A stretch of DNA of 64,000 nucleotides from Cristatella mucedo (Eukaryota > Bryozoa > Phylactolaemata > Cristatellidae): positions 8,057,001 through 8,121,000 of the forward strand of contig WPIO01000006.1 in the NCBI GenBank assembly GCA_009760855.2, read 5' to 3'. Every line of letters begins with the position of its first letter. The stretch's first letter is position 1. The notes under the pieces are model-generated. The model was not told where the DNA came from, searched no databases, and was given only the letters and a program-made list of their open reading frames with translations. The position numbers and the translations under genes were made by a program. Positions 1 through 11,919 of the stretch are shown here, piece by piece.

Positions 1-712
1 AGTAGTTTTGGTTGCGTAATAATTGAGGAAATGAGTTCCACAGTCTATGGCACGCAGAGTGCTCAGGCGAATGCCTATTGGCCCGACTCTTCCGGCGGTT
101 GTCTACACAGAACCGCTCTGCGCCGCGTCCCAACCGCTCTGCGCCGCGTCCACCGGGGAGCAGATCGAAGCTGTGGGTATGGAACTGGCCACTCGTTGCG
201 TGAACGCCCCAATACCAAGTTTTCAATCAGGGATTCCACTTGTTTTTGCTGAGTGCGTTCCAATCGTGCTCCTAGAACTGTAGTTCCGGGTCGCGCTGGT
301 CCACGCTCTCCGGCACTTCAGTTAGTCGGTTGGCTAGTATACGTGGGACGCCTTTACCTTTTCGCGGGAATCCGCAAAGTTACACATATTTGGTAATCGC
401 GAATTAGTCAATTCACACACAAAGCCATGATACCTTGCACCACTCTTCAACCAAACGAGTCCGCCAGCTCGTGTGCGTACTCAACCAACGCAATCGCCGG
501 CGGATGATATGAGAGGGTCGCTGGAGGGGGTGGGGAGATGCCGGAAGTGTTGCCACGATGCTCCTTAGTTCTACTCACCAATGTATATATCTATGACCAT
601 CACGAGCTGTGACGTCACTGTGACTCACGGTCAGGGCCAGTCTGTGTTTGGAGTCGCTGTGCCTTCCGCCCTGTCGGTGTAACTTGTGAGAAACGCTAAC
701 CGACCGCTTGGA
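1..712. other. CHMP1 upstream region, no gene seen
   Basis: No ORF here looks like a conserved protein. A 21-bp unit is repeated twice in tandem at 111-152. The stretch just before the proposed CHMP1 start at 713 should hold the 5' UTR and promoter, but no TATA box or other clear core element stands out. Confidence 0.4.
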
Positions 713-1964
713 ATGGACAGTATCCTTCTCGTCGTTGACATCGGGATTTACCGAGCTTATATTTAGCGTGAGATTATACTCGCGCATCCTTGCTGTATTT
801 CCTTATCGCGTCGTTGGGTTGACGATACTGCCTATTCGACATATTGCCAATGCGACTTCTCTCAGTGCGTTCTAACCGTCCCGCGAATTTCCCTGTGTTT
901 CACGGCTAGATTTACAATTGCGCATGCTAGATTTTGCGGTGTCCTCAATCTGCGGCATATATCAATGACTCTCCGTTGTGGCTGCAATGTCCTTGTTGTA
1001 GCCCCGGTAAGCTGCCGACTGTGCTTAGGTCTCTCGTCATTTCTGTCAGTCAAAGTTTGAAGGCGAACCTTACTCCATGACTTGCACGCGATCCAGCTTT
1101 ATTGTATCTATCTCGCGTATAGTCTTTTGCTACATTTCCGTGACTGTGTGCAGAACATCTCTTCAACTTGCGATTTGCTGCCAAGGACTTGGAAAGGAAC
1201 GCAAAGAAATCAGAGAAATCGGAAAAGGAGGAGAAAGTAAAGCTTAAACAGGTGAGCACTCATGATTTTTTCTATCGGCAGCGTAGGATTAACAAGTGCA
1301 GAGCTCAAGCTCTTAACTTCACACTTCGGCAATTCCCTAATCTCTTGACCAGTGGTTATGTAGGCTACACTGGTAGCACTTACCTCTCCATGGCTGTGCT
1401 GATGTCGTTTTTTCACTTTAAACGAGAATTTTATTCCTGATTAATAGTAACTTGTTATTTGACCTATAACTGTGTCTGTAATCGCTGGTTTCCTAGGCTA
1501 TTCAGAAGGGCAACATGGAAGGTGCCCGAATACATGCCGAGAACGCCATTCGGCAAAAGAATCAGGCGCTCAACTATAGGCGTATGAGTGCTCGCGTGGA
1601 CGCAGTGGCAGCGCGAGTGCAGACAGCAGTCACGACCAAACAGGTGACCAAGTCCATGGGTGGTGTGGTGTCTGCAATGGAATCGGCCATGAAGTCGATG
1701 AACCTGGAGAAGGTAGGCTGTGACATGCTGCATGCTGCGGTGTGGCCCTGGCTGTATTTTATATGCAGATGGCTTGATTTAATCTTTTTCTATAGATCTC
1801 ACAGCTTATGGATCGCTTTGAGACCCAGTTTGAGAATCTGGACGTCCAGAGCCAAGTAATGGAAAACACGATGGCCAACTCGTCGACCCTGACGGCTCCG
1901 CAGGGCGAGGTTGATAGTTTGATGTCACAAGTGGCTGACGAAGCAGGGTAAACATTTATAACTT

Positions 1965-2033
<69 letters not shown>

Positions 2034-3503
2034 TTCATCTCTCCTGTATCTCAATAACAGCTGATGTAATGCGTTGTATACAGCTTTCTTTCAGCCAGGA
2101 TAATGTGGTGGTAGTATATCTCTGTTGCTGGTCGTATGTAGGTCCACTACCGCATGCTGTATTTTGTTAGTTATTTTAATGGAAGCAGCTGCTATCATTA
2201 TTTGACCTGCCCTTAGTTTAGCGCTCTCAGGGCTATAAAAAAAACATTTGCCACGGTGGGAGCTTGAGACAATTTTAAAATGTAGTGAATGGTTAGGAGA
2301 GAGCATAGATAGGGCCATAGCACAATCTTACTATTGAAAGGGGCCATGGAAGCTTCGTTATTATTTGTCCAGAGCAAAAGATGAGCATAGTTATGCATTG
2401 CATGGGCAGGGTGTGTTTTTTGGCAAACTCTGTTGATGGCATCAGCAATTGGCTTACTGTTCAAGCCTTGAATATTTTGGAATTTATACCAATGTCTACT
2501 TGGTATTTTTAAAGCTACAATTATACTGTCTAGCATTTTTTCTAGAGTGTCCAATCATATGCTTGCACTTTAGCATCTTGAAGGTTTTTTCTGTCATTGG
2601 TGGATTGGCTGCCTCCCTCTCACTGATAACTTCTCGTGCTCGTGGCCACTTTTTCAGCTGTTAAGAAGAAACCACGAGGCACATTTGCCTTCCATATTTG
2701 GCTGATTCGCAAGTGGTAGGCATTCTTTTTTGAGCTGAGGTGATGCGATTTGTTACAAATGATGCTCAGTTGCACCTCTGACGTTGCCAGAGCAAGGAAG
2801 GTGTGAATCAAATTGAGCCCTCTGCCCAGTGAAAGCAGAGGGTATACTCTTGCAGTTGCTGCTATATCATTAGACCTTTTCTGGTATTCTCTTCCTTCGT
2901 CACATGGTGTGGTTGTCATCACTCACTGCATAGACAATTGAGTCGTTGGTGAAGGGGAGAGCTGCAGCCTGCAAGGTGCCTGGCAGTATGTCCCTTGTGC
3001 CCTATAGCTCAGCAGTGCTCTTTTAGTTACTTTGGTTATTTCCCTATTCAAGTGTCGGTTGATCAGCATGCACAAATTCCTAAACCATTGCCTTGCCATC
3101 GCACAGGCAATGGCGTTCCAACTCAGGGAGAGTGTATTCATAAGTGCATGACTGTTGTATCAATGGTCGTAGGACTGTGTTGAATAACGTGTGTGCACGT
3201 GCCGTAGGAGAGTGTATTCATAAGTGCATGATTGTTGTATCAATGGTCGTAGGACTGTGTTGAATGACGTGTGTGCACGTGCCTACGGCACGTGGTAGAA
3301 TCTGTTAATGTTTGGCAAACGATGTGGCCTTCACTGCTGACATGGGGTCCTTATCGCAAGTGTCACTGCTGTACTTTTTTTGCAGAATCGAACTCAACAT
3401 GGAGATGCCATCAGGGCAGATGAGCAGTTTGGGAACGGCCTCTGCTGCCTCGACCGAACAGGACGAGCTGTCGCAGCGTCTGGCGCAGCTTCGAAAAGCC
3501 TGA
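713..3503 (+). CDS. CHMP1: CHMP1 (charged multivesicular body protein 1, CHMP1B-like), five coding exons
   Basis: ESCRT-III subunit that acts on endosomes and at the midbody, where it recruits MIT-domain proteins such as VPS4 and spastin. Exons: 713-719 (inferred), 1154-1251, 1497-1712, 1796-1947, 3386-3503. Phases agree at every junction and give 196 residues plus TGA, within the family's 196-199. Seen: basic N-terminal helix with HLFNLRFAAKDL, the core KGNMEGARIHAENAIRQKNQ and MSARVDAVAARVQTAV, an acidic C-terminal half, and a terminal MIM1 motif, DELSQRLAQLRKA. The HLFNL start favours CHMP1B over CHMP1A. Introns 2-4 have standard GT/AG ends. The first exon is the weak point: it is the only nearby ATG found that supplies the right phase and yields the expected MDKHLFNL start. 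Intron 4 is the largest, about 1.4 kb. No frame break was seen, so the gene is probably functional. Confidence 0.93.
1967..2031. repeat. (TC)n microsatellite in CHMP1 intron 4
   Basis: An uninterrupted CT dinucleotide run of about 65 bp starts about 20 bp after the exon 4 donor. It is probably polymorphic. Confidence 0.97.
3127..3294. repeat. 80-bp tandem duplication ending in a palindrome
   Basis: A unit of about 80 bp beginning GGAGAGTGTATTCATAAGTG occurs at 3127-3206 and again at 3207-3286 with very few changes. The second copy runs into a perfect inverted repeat, CACGTGCC-TAC-GGCACGTG, at 3276-3294. It lies in CHMP1 intron 4, just upstream of the last exon. Confidence 0.9.
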
Positions 3504-6099
3504 TCTTCATTACCCATTGTTGCATGTCACCTCTAGATCAGCACACAGTTAGCCTTGTGAAATGGGCAGCATAACTTTCAAAATGTTTTTCGTCATCGCG
3601 TGATGCTTTCTTTTGAAACTGGAGGGACACTCGGTAGCAGATTTTGACTTTTCGTAATCCTTTGCGCGTTGCTGGAAGTATATTGCCGATACTGTCTCAG
3701 TCGTAGCAGTCACTCTGCGGGCATGCGTGCCGCGCTATGGCTAGGCGTGTCATTCATATTCTTTGGCAGTCCGATTTTTGCTTCATCGCAAGTCGTGTAG
3801 GTTGGGTTTTCAACTGTGGTATTCTAGGGCCCTTCCTAGGACAACAGCCCTTGTATCCATTGACTCTGGATTTTGATTGTGCTATAATCTCCAGCTTGTA
3901 TTTGTATTTGTTCGGTATTCTTGCTCCGTTTGAACACTTGAGTTCTCTGTTATAAGAGGGTTCTGCGTGTTTTGCGATCAGCTCTGCTTGGTTAACCACT
4001 GCTGGAAGTTGTATCCGTCGTGACATTCGGAGCTATGTTTGATGTTTCACTTGACTTGCTTTGTGTTCAGCCTCGTTTGAGTATAAACAGATGTGGCCCT
4101 TGCATAAATGTAGCTGGCCTGAGCATGCTCATATAACAATTGGCAAGCACCAACGCTGGTATAGGCTATTGGGCGAGTTTTCCGAAACAGCTTATGTAAG
4201 GTTATTTCCTTCCTCTAGAAAATCGAAAATCTTACAAGCAGCAGCCAAACAGTTGGTTGCAGTTAACAATAAACAAGACATTTCTGCATTGGAATTTATC
4301 TAAGCATTTGTATTCATGACTGGTTAGTGCTATAAGGTTTATCTAAGCATTTAGACGCCAGCCTCCATTTGAGAGTCAGCCCTTTGGCAACTGTGCCTTG
4401 CCCTAGAGAGTATACCATAGCACCACACAAAGTTAGATGACTTTTTTTGTAGCCCGTACGAGAGTGTAGTGCTTTACAACATTTCATTTCCTGCAGACGA
4501 TGGATTAGTCATAAGCCCCTAGTTAATCATGGACTGCTTCTCTAGATGCCAACACGAGCTCGAAGCTTAATGCTTCGAGCTCGTGTTGTTGCAGTAGGCG
4601 CCTATCTTGAGGCCACAAAATGCATTAAGAAAGCCTTGCCAACGATTGCCGTACACCAGGTCAGCTGTTTTATTTCCCGGTCAAGACAAAGATTAGCTAT
4701 TGTACATTGATTTTGTTTTATAGAAACACCCAAAACTTTCACTATTCAAGCAACTTAGTCTGGCAGGTCAACTCGTTGAAACCCGTGTAAAGCCTCGTTC
4801 TAGAGCAATTTGGACTTTTGCACGTCATACTTACGCACGTACTTATGACTTGGACACGCACGCGTCCAATCCTAGTTCCTAGTGTGTATTATGTAGTTGC
4901 TGTGAAGAAATTTGAAGCAAGGTTGCTATGCGGCCATCATGTCGGATGTTTAAGGCCCTAATCGTTTCTGGAGCTGGGTAAGTACTTAAACTCCCCTAGA
5001 GGAAATTGTACGGCTACATATTCATCGGAACTGATCAGCTCATGATAGCACTACAGCCTGCTTTTAGTATTTCAGTGCAACTTATTCAGTTATGGGGAGC
5101 TCCGCGTTGCGGTCGTAATTTTTTACCCAGGCTAGGTGCGGTTGGCTGGGACCGGACGGCTGTAGTGCGGGTAAGGGTCACCGGCTAGGCCGGTGTCTGA
5201 CCTACGGCATGTGCTGTGACGTGAGGTCGCCGGGGCTCTTGGTTAGAAGTTGGCCGAGTAAATCGTGGTGCTGGAGGCTCCCGGTCTCGCCGAGTTATGC
5301 ATCTGGATGGTGGCAGACGTGCTCCGGCGATGCGACTATGCACGCAAGGTGACGAGTAACCAAGGCCCGAGCGGAGCTGGATAGCACGCTCGTTGTTGTG
5401 ATTTGTATATTCCTCGTTCCCCGAGTAGCGTGTTCGTGGCCCTCCCGCGAGTTGGCGTCTTTCGGCGGAAGCTATCGTTTGTGGTGGACGTTGACTCAAC
5501 TAGCCAAGCAGTTACTCAGCTAGCCGGATCTTTTACGGCGTACGCTCGTACTGTTGGAAAGGAGTCGGTACAACGGCAGGACGGTGGAAGCCGACTGACA
5601 ATCAAACACGTTTGTTCGCACTTGCTGCGTCGTCTTGCGCCTCCATAGTGTACCGTGTATAGGACTTTCCCTGTAGACTTGTTTAGTTCCCCTGTTGTTT
5701 TTGGTGCATGCGTTATTATAAAGAGGTTTAACCTAACGGCTGCTCGTCTTACCCTAGCTCAGCGGTAGCGTGGCCGGAGTATGGCGGGTTTGGCGGGAAT
5801 TAGCCTCTGGCCCCTACAACTCATCTAAAACTTTAAACCTGCAATACGGCGAAACGCTGTAATAGTAATGATTTCATTCATGTTCTCATTTTAGTGAACA
5901 TTTTAAGGCGATATATTTTGGCCAGGCAACTTGGAGGACAACGCAGCGGCACTTCAAGCTCCAAGTTGCGATTGATAAGTGCACTTTTAAAGTATGGTAT
6001 CTAGATATGCTCACTGCTCTATGCGAAGCGCCTAGACGACCTTGACTATAAGGGCTCAAGTCCCTTAGCTAAAGCATCGCGTCTAGTTTATTGCAATTC
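3504..6099. other. CHMP1 3' flank; no further gene recognised
   Basis: An AATAAA at 4268-4273 is a possible CHMP1 polyadenylation signal and would give a 3' UTR of about 0.77 kb. A perfect 17-bp palindrome is annotated separately. A second inverted repeat has 11-bp arms at 5926-5936 and 5959-5969. The GC-richer part at 5090-5660 has short ORFs on both strands, none resembling a known protein. Confidence 0.4.
4550..4588. repeat. Perfect 17-bp inverted repeat with 5-base loop
   Basis: Left arm CAACACGAGCTCGAAGC (4550-4566) and right arm GCTTCGAGCTCGTGTTG (4572-4588) are exact reverse complements around TTAAT. It could form a cruciform or an RNA hairpin if it lies in the CHMP1 3' transcript. 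There is no U-tract, and terminators of bacterial type do not apply here. Confidence 0.95.
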
Positions 6100-6705
6100 A
6101 TTATATTGCGAACTTCCGACCTACGCCTTAATGGTCTCCAACGATGCAAAACTCGGCAGCTTGTCTGAGCTGCGGTCAACGGCCTAGCTGAAACGTAAAC
6201 CACTTCTTCCTTATCTTCACTGGCTCCTTAGCAAGCATCGCATTGACTTCCAGATCCTCTGCTTAGCCAGCCTTAGTCGTGTAACTCCCTTAGGCTGCTG
6301 CTGCTGCTGTCTGAGCTTCGTGCTCCTCCAGTCAGCCGTCTCGCCGCTCCTTGCACTGGGCTGAGAATTCTCTGGTGATAAGTCCTTTACTTCATATGCA
6401 CCGAAAGTCTGGAGCTCGCCAATGGTTTCTCTCACCATCTGCAATCACTTTGGAGGGTGTAAGCCTTAGCTAAAGACAACGAGTCAGTGCATTTCATTCA
6501 ATGGCCGGATTTTCTACTAACCGGTAGCCCGAGTGCTTTCTTGTATGCTCTTGTGCTCTTGCATTTTGTTGGTTTACTTTCGCTTACTTTCGTCCAATCA
6601 CGATACTGCGTATGGGATCTCTCATCAAATTGTCAAGTTTCTAGATATATATATTTAGCTCTCCTTTGGCGCTATACAAAACCTGTTATTATTAATGCTT
6701 TAACA
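6100..6705 (+). mobile_element. Old L2/CR1-like LINE relic (RT C-terminus and 3' tail)
   Basis: Read on the + strand, broken frames still resemble the end of the window's LINE ORF2: a KHRIDFQILCL segment (family: KQRIDFKVLSL) and GDKSFTSYAPKVWS (family: GDRAFSSYAPTAWN). A (CTG)n stutter sits at about 6294-6311. The 3' tail with CTAGATA..TTAGCTCTC..GGCGCTATACAAA followed by ATT repeats is at 6640-6700. Many stops make it a dead, old copy. Confidence 0.65.
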
Positions 6706-7080
6706 TTGTGTAGACTTAGGCGCTGGCAGAAAAATTTGAAAACTTGTATTATTGCCAAAACTAGCCTCTAAAGAGGGTCTTAGCGAAAATGAAATTTAAT
6801 TTAAATATTGCAGTAAATGCAATATTCAGTGGTAGATAGGCCTTGTAGACTTTGTTACTCGTTGACCATAGATGACAAATTATATAAGGATGTTGCTTCA
6901 ACAGTGTCGGCTCGTACGAACATGTCTGACTCGGCATTTTCTCAGAAGGGACGACAATACAGCAGGCATTCTCCTCAGAGACCTTTTCCCTACGATTTGA
7001 AAATGCAAAGAATTTTGAAAGCTTACAAAAGAAAAACGGAAGACTGTTCCATCCACTTGTCCACTTGTTGCTATGTGACA

Positions 7081-7081
7081 G

Positions 7082-7117
<36 letters not shown>

Positions 7118-7133
7118 ATGAGTATATATATGA

Positions 7134-7172
<39 letters not shown>
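7081..7172. repeat. (TA)n microsatellite
   Basis: About 90 bp of TA repeats, interrupted by two GAGTA units. It adjoins the 3' tail of the SINE B copy that follows, so it probably grew from that tail. Confidence 0.95.
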
Positions 7173-7174
<2 letters not shown>

Positions 7175-7302
7175 GCTTTTCTATAGCGCCCTAAGAGAAC
7201 TTAATCTCTATTCAGGTGCTTCACATATGCATCTGGGCTTGAGCTCACGACCTCAGCTAGACCGTGGTTGGGGCAAGCACTTTAACCGCTGGACCGCCAA
7301 AA
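7171..7302 (-). mobile_element. SINE family B copy
   Basis: Read on the minus strand: a tRNA-like head (AGCGGTTAAAGTGCTTGCC, then GAGCTCAAGCCC as a degraded B box) and a tail with GAATAGAGATTAAGTTCTCTTAGGGCGCTATA. Family B copies elsewhere in the window have the same order of parts. Confidence 0.8.
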
Positions 7303-7811
7303 TTTTAGTGAGATATTTCATGCTTATTTTTGATCTATTGCAAATGCTAGCAATTTCTGTTCAGCCATGTGGTCATTTTCATTGCTAATTAATTGACTAT
7401 TCATTAATTAAGACCGATCAGTAATCTTTTAAGAATCGCATAGCTGCTACATCTAGCATAAAAAAGTGAAGCTTTGCCCTAACGACCATTATATGTTCTT
7501 ATTAAAAAGAGAATAGGTACTTGCACATTTGACTTAGTTTAAAATAATCGCTTTCAAATACTATCAAGCGTTTCACTATTTCAATTGTATCAATGCGCCG
7601 TGTCATCATAGACAAAACATACCAGGCAACTTCCAATCTCCAAAGTCTGTGCTCGCATTTAAACAAGACGCTTTGAGGGCTGCGAGTGGAAATGACGTGG
7701 GTCACGTGAGCCGAGAAATTAAGCCCTGTACGCCGTCCACTTAGTAGAGGGGTGTGGCACGCTAAAGGGTCATCCCTGCATGTCCAACACGAGCCCGTCT
7801 ACGCGATGCGG

Positions 7812-8092
7812 GCCTCCACGCAACGACAACTACTCTCCTACTTCCGGCTATGGCACATCCTTTTCAGGGGTCCTGAGCTGCTACTTCTATGCTACTCACC
7901 ACCTCAACTGCTCTCCTGACTCTGCTATGCTTCCCACTTTTTCTTTGCTGCGTGAGACGAAGTCTGTTGGGTACCGAATGCATACCGAAAGCCGCTTAGG
8001 CTGTGAGTGCGCTATACAAAACTCTCCTGCGTAACACCCAACATGGTCTTTATGACTTTGCGGAGTAACATACTGAGATACATTACATTATG
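7812..8092 (+). mobile_element. Short non-autonomous element, family C (copy 1)
   Basis: Runs from ACGCAACGACAACTACTCTCC to a terminal ACATTACATTA. Its 3' part holds the hairpin-like block GCATACCGAAAGCCGCTTAGG..GTGCGCTATACAAAACTCTCC. Related copies lie at 33843-34128 (minus) and 43478-43655 (plus). It interrupts repeat R copy A and is absent from copy B, so it inserted after those copies separated. Confidence 0.75.
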
Positions 8093-8175
8093 CGGCCGGG
8101 CAGATGCGGCTAATACGAGGCGCCAGGCTACCGAAGCTACCAATCACCTCTCGAGCCCCGTCGGTGGCGTTCAAT

Positions 8176-8333
8176 AGCTGATTTAACAGCCTCATTTGTA
8201 AAGCGTCAGAAGAGCCTTGACGGCTTTCACCACCGCTTACCGCGTTGGCAATAAAAGATCGCCTTATGTAGGATTCGAACCCACGACATTCGTCGGGAGC
8301 AAGCACCTTACCTCCGGGGCTATCACGGCCCAG
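8176..8333 (-). mobile_element. SINE family A copy (shared with repeat R copy B)
   Basis: On the minus strand it has a tRNA-like head with GTGGGTTCGAATCC matching the B-box consensus, then a short body and the tail AAGGCTCTT..ATGAGGCTGTTAAATCAGCT. The same SINE sits at the same position in repeat R copy B, so it predates the duplication. Confidence 0.85.
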
Positions 8334-9264
8334 AATGCAGCTGATCGGTCAGTTTGAAATGAACCTGGCGACGAGCGAATTCAAACGCTATTAACTTCTT
8401 ATCCTTGTCCGAGAGCTCACGCACAAGCTCGCGTATTAAATTTCCATGCAAGTGATGGTGAAAAACTCCTTTGCTGCACCACATGACGTCAACAGTTGGG
8501 TTGAAGTTTTTAGTTCCGAGCAGTGGAGTGACCGTTCTTTAAATAGTCTTAAGATTAAGGAAGTTTCTGCATTAACTGCTGAGAGAATTTACTAGAGCAA
8601 AGCTTTCTTCTGGAAAGCATTGCAACATGTGGATCTGCTGCGAAAAGGATAATTAGTCGGCGTTTCCCAATGGAGGTGTCGGAATTTGCAGCAATCACAG
8701 GTTTAAGCTTGCGAAGGTTTTTGGAAAGGCGGTGAATTTTTGCATTGCTTCTTTATAAATTTAACGAATGAAGTGTCCATGCACGGGTAATTTAAAGAAG
8801 AAAAGTTTTGAGAACTAATGCAATGGTTTCATCCATCAAAGCAAAGTGTGCTTATCGCCATTAGTGCATATGTCAGAGGGAAGAAAGACTTTTTCCGAGG
8901 AGTGGTCACAACAGATTTTTGCCGATCGATATACAGCGAAACTAATGATCTCGCTTTGGTAGCATATATGCTGCCTGCTAAGGGAGTGAGCGTTGTGCAA
9001 CTTTAAACAGTAAGCAATTTAAGTTGTAGCGAATACACCGATTGTTGTACGGGCATTCACCCTTGATCGCTCGTTTCAGAAAGAATTAACAAGCATGCAG
9101 CTCGGCAAGTGTACCAACGAACTCGCCAACAAGCTTAGGCCTTGAACTTGGCATGCCAATGTTGGGTAATGGTTGTGGGGTTGTACCACCGGTTTTAGAG
9201 AGAAGATTTAGCCGCAACCATAAAGGTATTTCGTGAGCTCCCGAAGTCTGCTAGATCTCACTGC

Positions 9265-9425
9265 CTGTGGACATTTGACTTAGTTCGAATTGTTGTTGCC
9301 AACTAATAACTAGAGTTTCATCACTGCAATTATGTCAGTGCGCCATATCATCATAGATGAAGCTTACTCGGAGGCTTCCACAATACTATTGTCTCAATAG
9401 TCTGTACTCGCATTTAGAAATCGTA
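9265..9425 (+). repeat. Second copy of the first 150 bp of repeat R
   Basis: GGACATTTGACTTAGTT..GTGCGCCATATCATCATAGA..AGTCTGTACTCGCATTTAGA matches 7515-7665 in the same orientation. Copy A is therefore flanked by direct repeats of its own left end, as in a truncated tandem unit or a long direct terminal repeat. Confidence 0.65.
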
Positions 9426-11279
9426 CCAAATACCGGCATACGAAAGAGTTAGGCGGCGGCACTGCCGTAGGCTGCGGTTTGCATTCTCATATACGATCGC
9501 TACATTTCTCCCTCTTAGCCAATATGCTAGTCGAGAGCATGGCACTATTTTTAAAACCAGTTGCAGTTGCTCACGAGTCAAAGTGTTTACAGCAAGCACT
9601 GATCACGTAACAATTGGACACCTCACAGCCGGTGACCAGCACTAGTGAAATTGGCGTCTCGAAGCATGGCTAGCAAGCAGCACCAATGCTCAAACAGGTA
9701 TGCCCGCCCGAGCCATAGCAGAGCAGAGCATGGCAGATATCGAGATGGCCCATGGCGAAGAAACGAGTCGATATTCTCAGCATTAAGCTTTTCAGCCTAT
9801 ATTCTTAGAGTCACAGCAAAGTCCCTAAGTTGGAGGACGCAGATAACGTGTCAAGTAACGAAATGAGGATGTTTTAGCAAGCGAACACTTTGAACACGTA
9901 CGGTCCTTAATAGCCATAATTTAGGACCCAATAATCCCAACTTTAATTAGCGGGGTCAGATTAATACTGGAGTGCGGTGCAGTTTGTGACAGCGGTGGCC
10001 AACATTGAAACTTGCTAATTAAGCTCGTTCTTGCGAAGGTGATCGCAGTATATAAAGCTTCAGGAACGCTTTTGCCTTGCATAAACTTTCATGCCAATGT
10101 GGGCGTGTTCGCATGGATTTCAGGCGTAGAATTTGTTACTCTTTAAAAAGGCAACCCAAAACAATTGTCTGCCACACAATATGGGAAGGCGAATGGATGG
10201 GTTTAACTTGGATCTTTCTTGCTGGCTTCAATAACATCGGAACGAAAGTGCCAAGGTCTTCAGTAGCTGTCCAGACGAAATTTTGAAAATTTCCGGTTTT
10301 GCTTCTCGGCAGGGTGCAGACATTAGGTTCGCGAACAAAGTGGGACTTACGCCAAATTAGTCAGGGTTGGCCAGCCACCACACAGCCTGTCGACTGCCCG
10401 AAGTGAAGAGGACGGAAATAAAAACAAAACACACAATTTTCGCTCGCCCGGCTTAGGCTGCATAGGTCGATGGCTGACGGTCGACGGCTCTTTGCTTGAC
10501 GCTATCGATGCTGGCCGAGCGATGGCTTATAGTCGGTTGTCACTGAACGCTTGCGGGTCGTATTGCAGGTGCAAATGCACTTGGCCCCGAGCCTGCGAGC
10601 AACTGATCCTTCAGGGAGCTTTTCTGAAGCCTGCCGAATCGACCTCGAGTATGTTATAGATGACGTGCACACAGATAAGTCGTGACGAGGTTCGCGTCTC
10701 GTGCATTCAAAGCTGTGGCTTCAATTGGGACACAAGCTGTATTTTCTACCAATTTTGGAGATATCTCTACTATTTGGCAGTCGGCGCTCTCGGCAGACTG
10801 TCTCAAAAGCGCAGCTATGGCTGCTAAACTTGTCAACTTTCTGTTAGTGAAGTAACGCTGGCTTCTTCGATTTAGTAACCAGATCCCGACTAGCCTGTTT
10901 TTCCATAATTGTGAGTGAAAAAGATGGGTGGAAATATGTGCAGAAGTGTCTGAGCATTGGACGGAAATATGGCGAATTCGAGCGCAAGCCACCCGAAACA
11001 CGTGCAAGGACAATGCATTGACGGCAGGTTCACGTCACCTGACTCACTGCCATCCAATGCTAAGAACGCACCTGCACGTAAACCAATCAGGATAAAGCTA
11101 TCGCATAACTAAAGTTTGGCAATATTTGGCGGATATACGCGATCCATTTGCTCGAGCATACAAAAGTTGGCACCTTTGCCAACATTTGGAGCTTATTCGA
11201 TTTTGAAAGAGCCTGTGCGAGTGTCAATATTTATATGGGTTTTTGTTAGGTTTACCCCAGCAATGTTTGAGATTTGGCA
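9426..11279. other. No recognised gene or repeat
   Basis: Short ORFs on both strands have no recognisable motif. The longest is 119 codons on the minus strand at 10654-11013, with no conserved signature and no supporting splice sites. No SINE or LINE tail was noticed. Confidence 0.4.
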
Positions 11280-11660
11280 GCCACGGCTCAAAGGGCAGCG
11301 TACCACGCGAGGCTATTTTCTCCAAAGTCTCGCCGATTCTCCTTTGCTGCAGGCCGTGGCGCTCCCTCCGCATAACACCTCGGCTGCTCAGCCGCAACCG
11401 CCGTCCGCCGAAGCTGCGCCACCGCCGCCGCAGCTCCAGGGCGGACACGGCGTGCAGGCTTGCGGCTGCAGATGCGGCTGCCGGCCCACGGTCGGCGAGA
11501 ATCGTACCGCGTCGAGGCTATTTGCTCCCAATTTAGTCGTGGGTCGTAGCCTTGAGATGCGGCTGGAGGAGGCTGGCGATTGATTTTCGAAAGAGTTTCG
11601 ATGCTAAGCAAGCAGTTGTCGAATTGATTACCTGCCCCGGACAACGATCTTGCGGCGAAG
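11280..11660. other. GC-rich block with ORFs open on both strands
   Basis: GC content rises sharply and CpG is frequent. ORFs of 155 codons (+, 11116-11583) and 118 codons (-, 11288-11644) overlap here. Their residues (Pro/Ala/Arg-rich) are what GC-rich DNA gives by default, so neither is called a gene. It could be a CpG-rich promoter or first exon. Confidence 0.35.
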
Positions 11661-11919
11661 CGGTCGTCCTTCGAGCGCCGTCGTCTTAGACGTGAGATAA
11701 ACGTAGATCTCGTGTAATTTTTTCTGGGCGCAAGCTTATAAATTCTTCTTCCAAAGATTCATACAGAGATAACTGTCTCTGCTCTGAGCTACCCGGTGGA
11801 AATTATCAGAGCGAGGGGCATCTCAGAAATACTCCACGGAGATCGACGTCCTTCTTTGGAAGCTTTCGCAAGAGTGTCCCAAATAATGAAAAGATGCAGA
11901 ATAGAGTCTAACTGGTCCG

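Larger units (their letters stand above)
7515..9245 (+). repeat. Unclassified dispersed repeat R, copy A
   Basis: From about 7680 to 9240 this matches 15222-16515 in the same order and orientation, for example GCGTGAGCC..CGTACGC..GTCCACT near the start and AAAGAATTAACAAGCATGCAGCTCGG near the end. Copy A contains a family C insertion at 7812-8092 that copy B lacks. Both copies carry a SINE A at the same place. Its first 150 bp (7515-7665) recur at 9265-9425. No coding frame is conserved between the copies, so it looks non-autonomous or decayed. Confidence 0.8.

Noticed and set aside
8230-8290. tRNA-gene-like B boxes (GGTTCGAATCC) at this and several other sites
   Set aside because: They belong to dispersed SINE heads with degraded A boxes and no cloverleaf. 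None is a credible functional tRNA gene.
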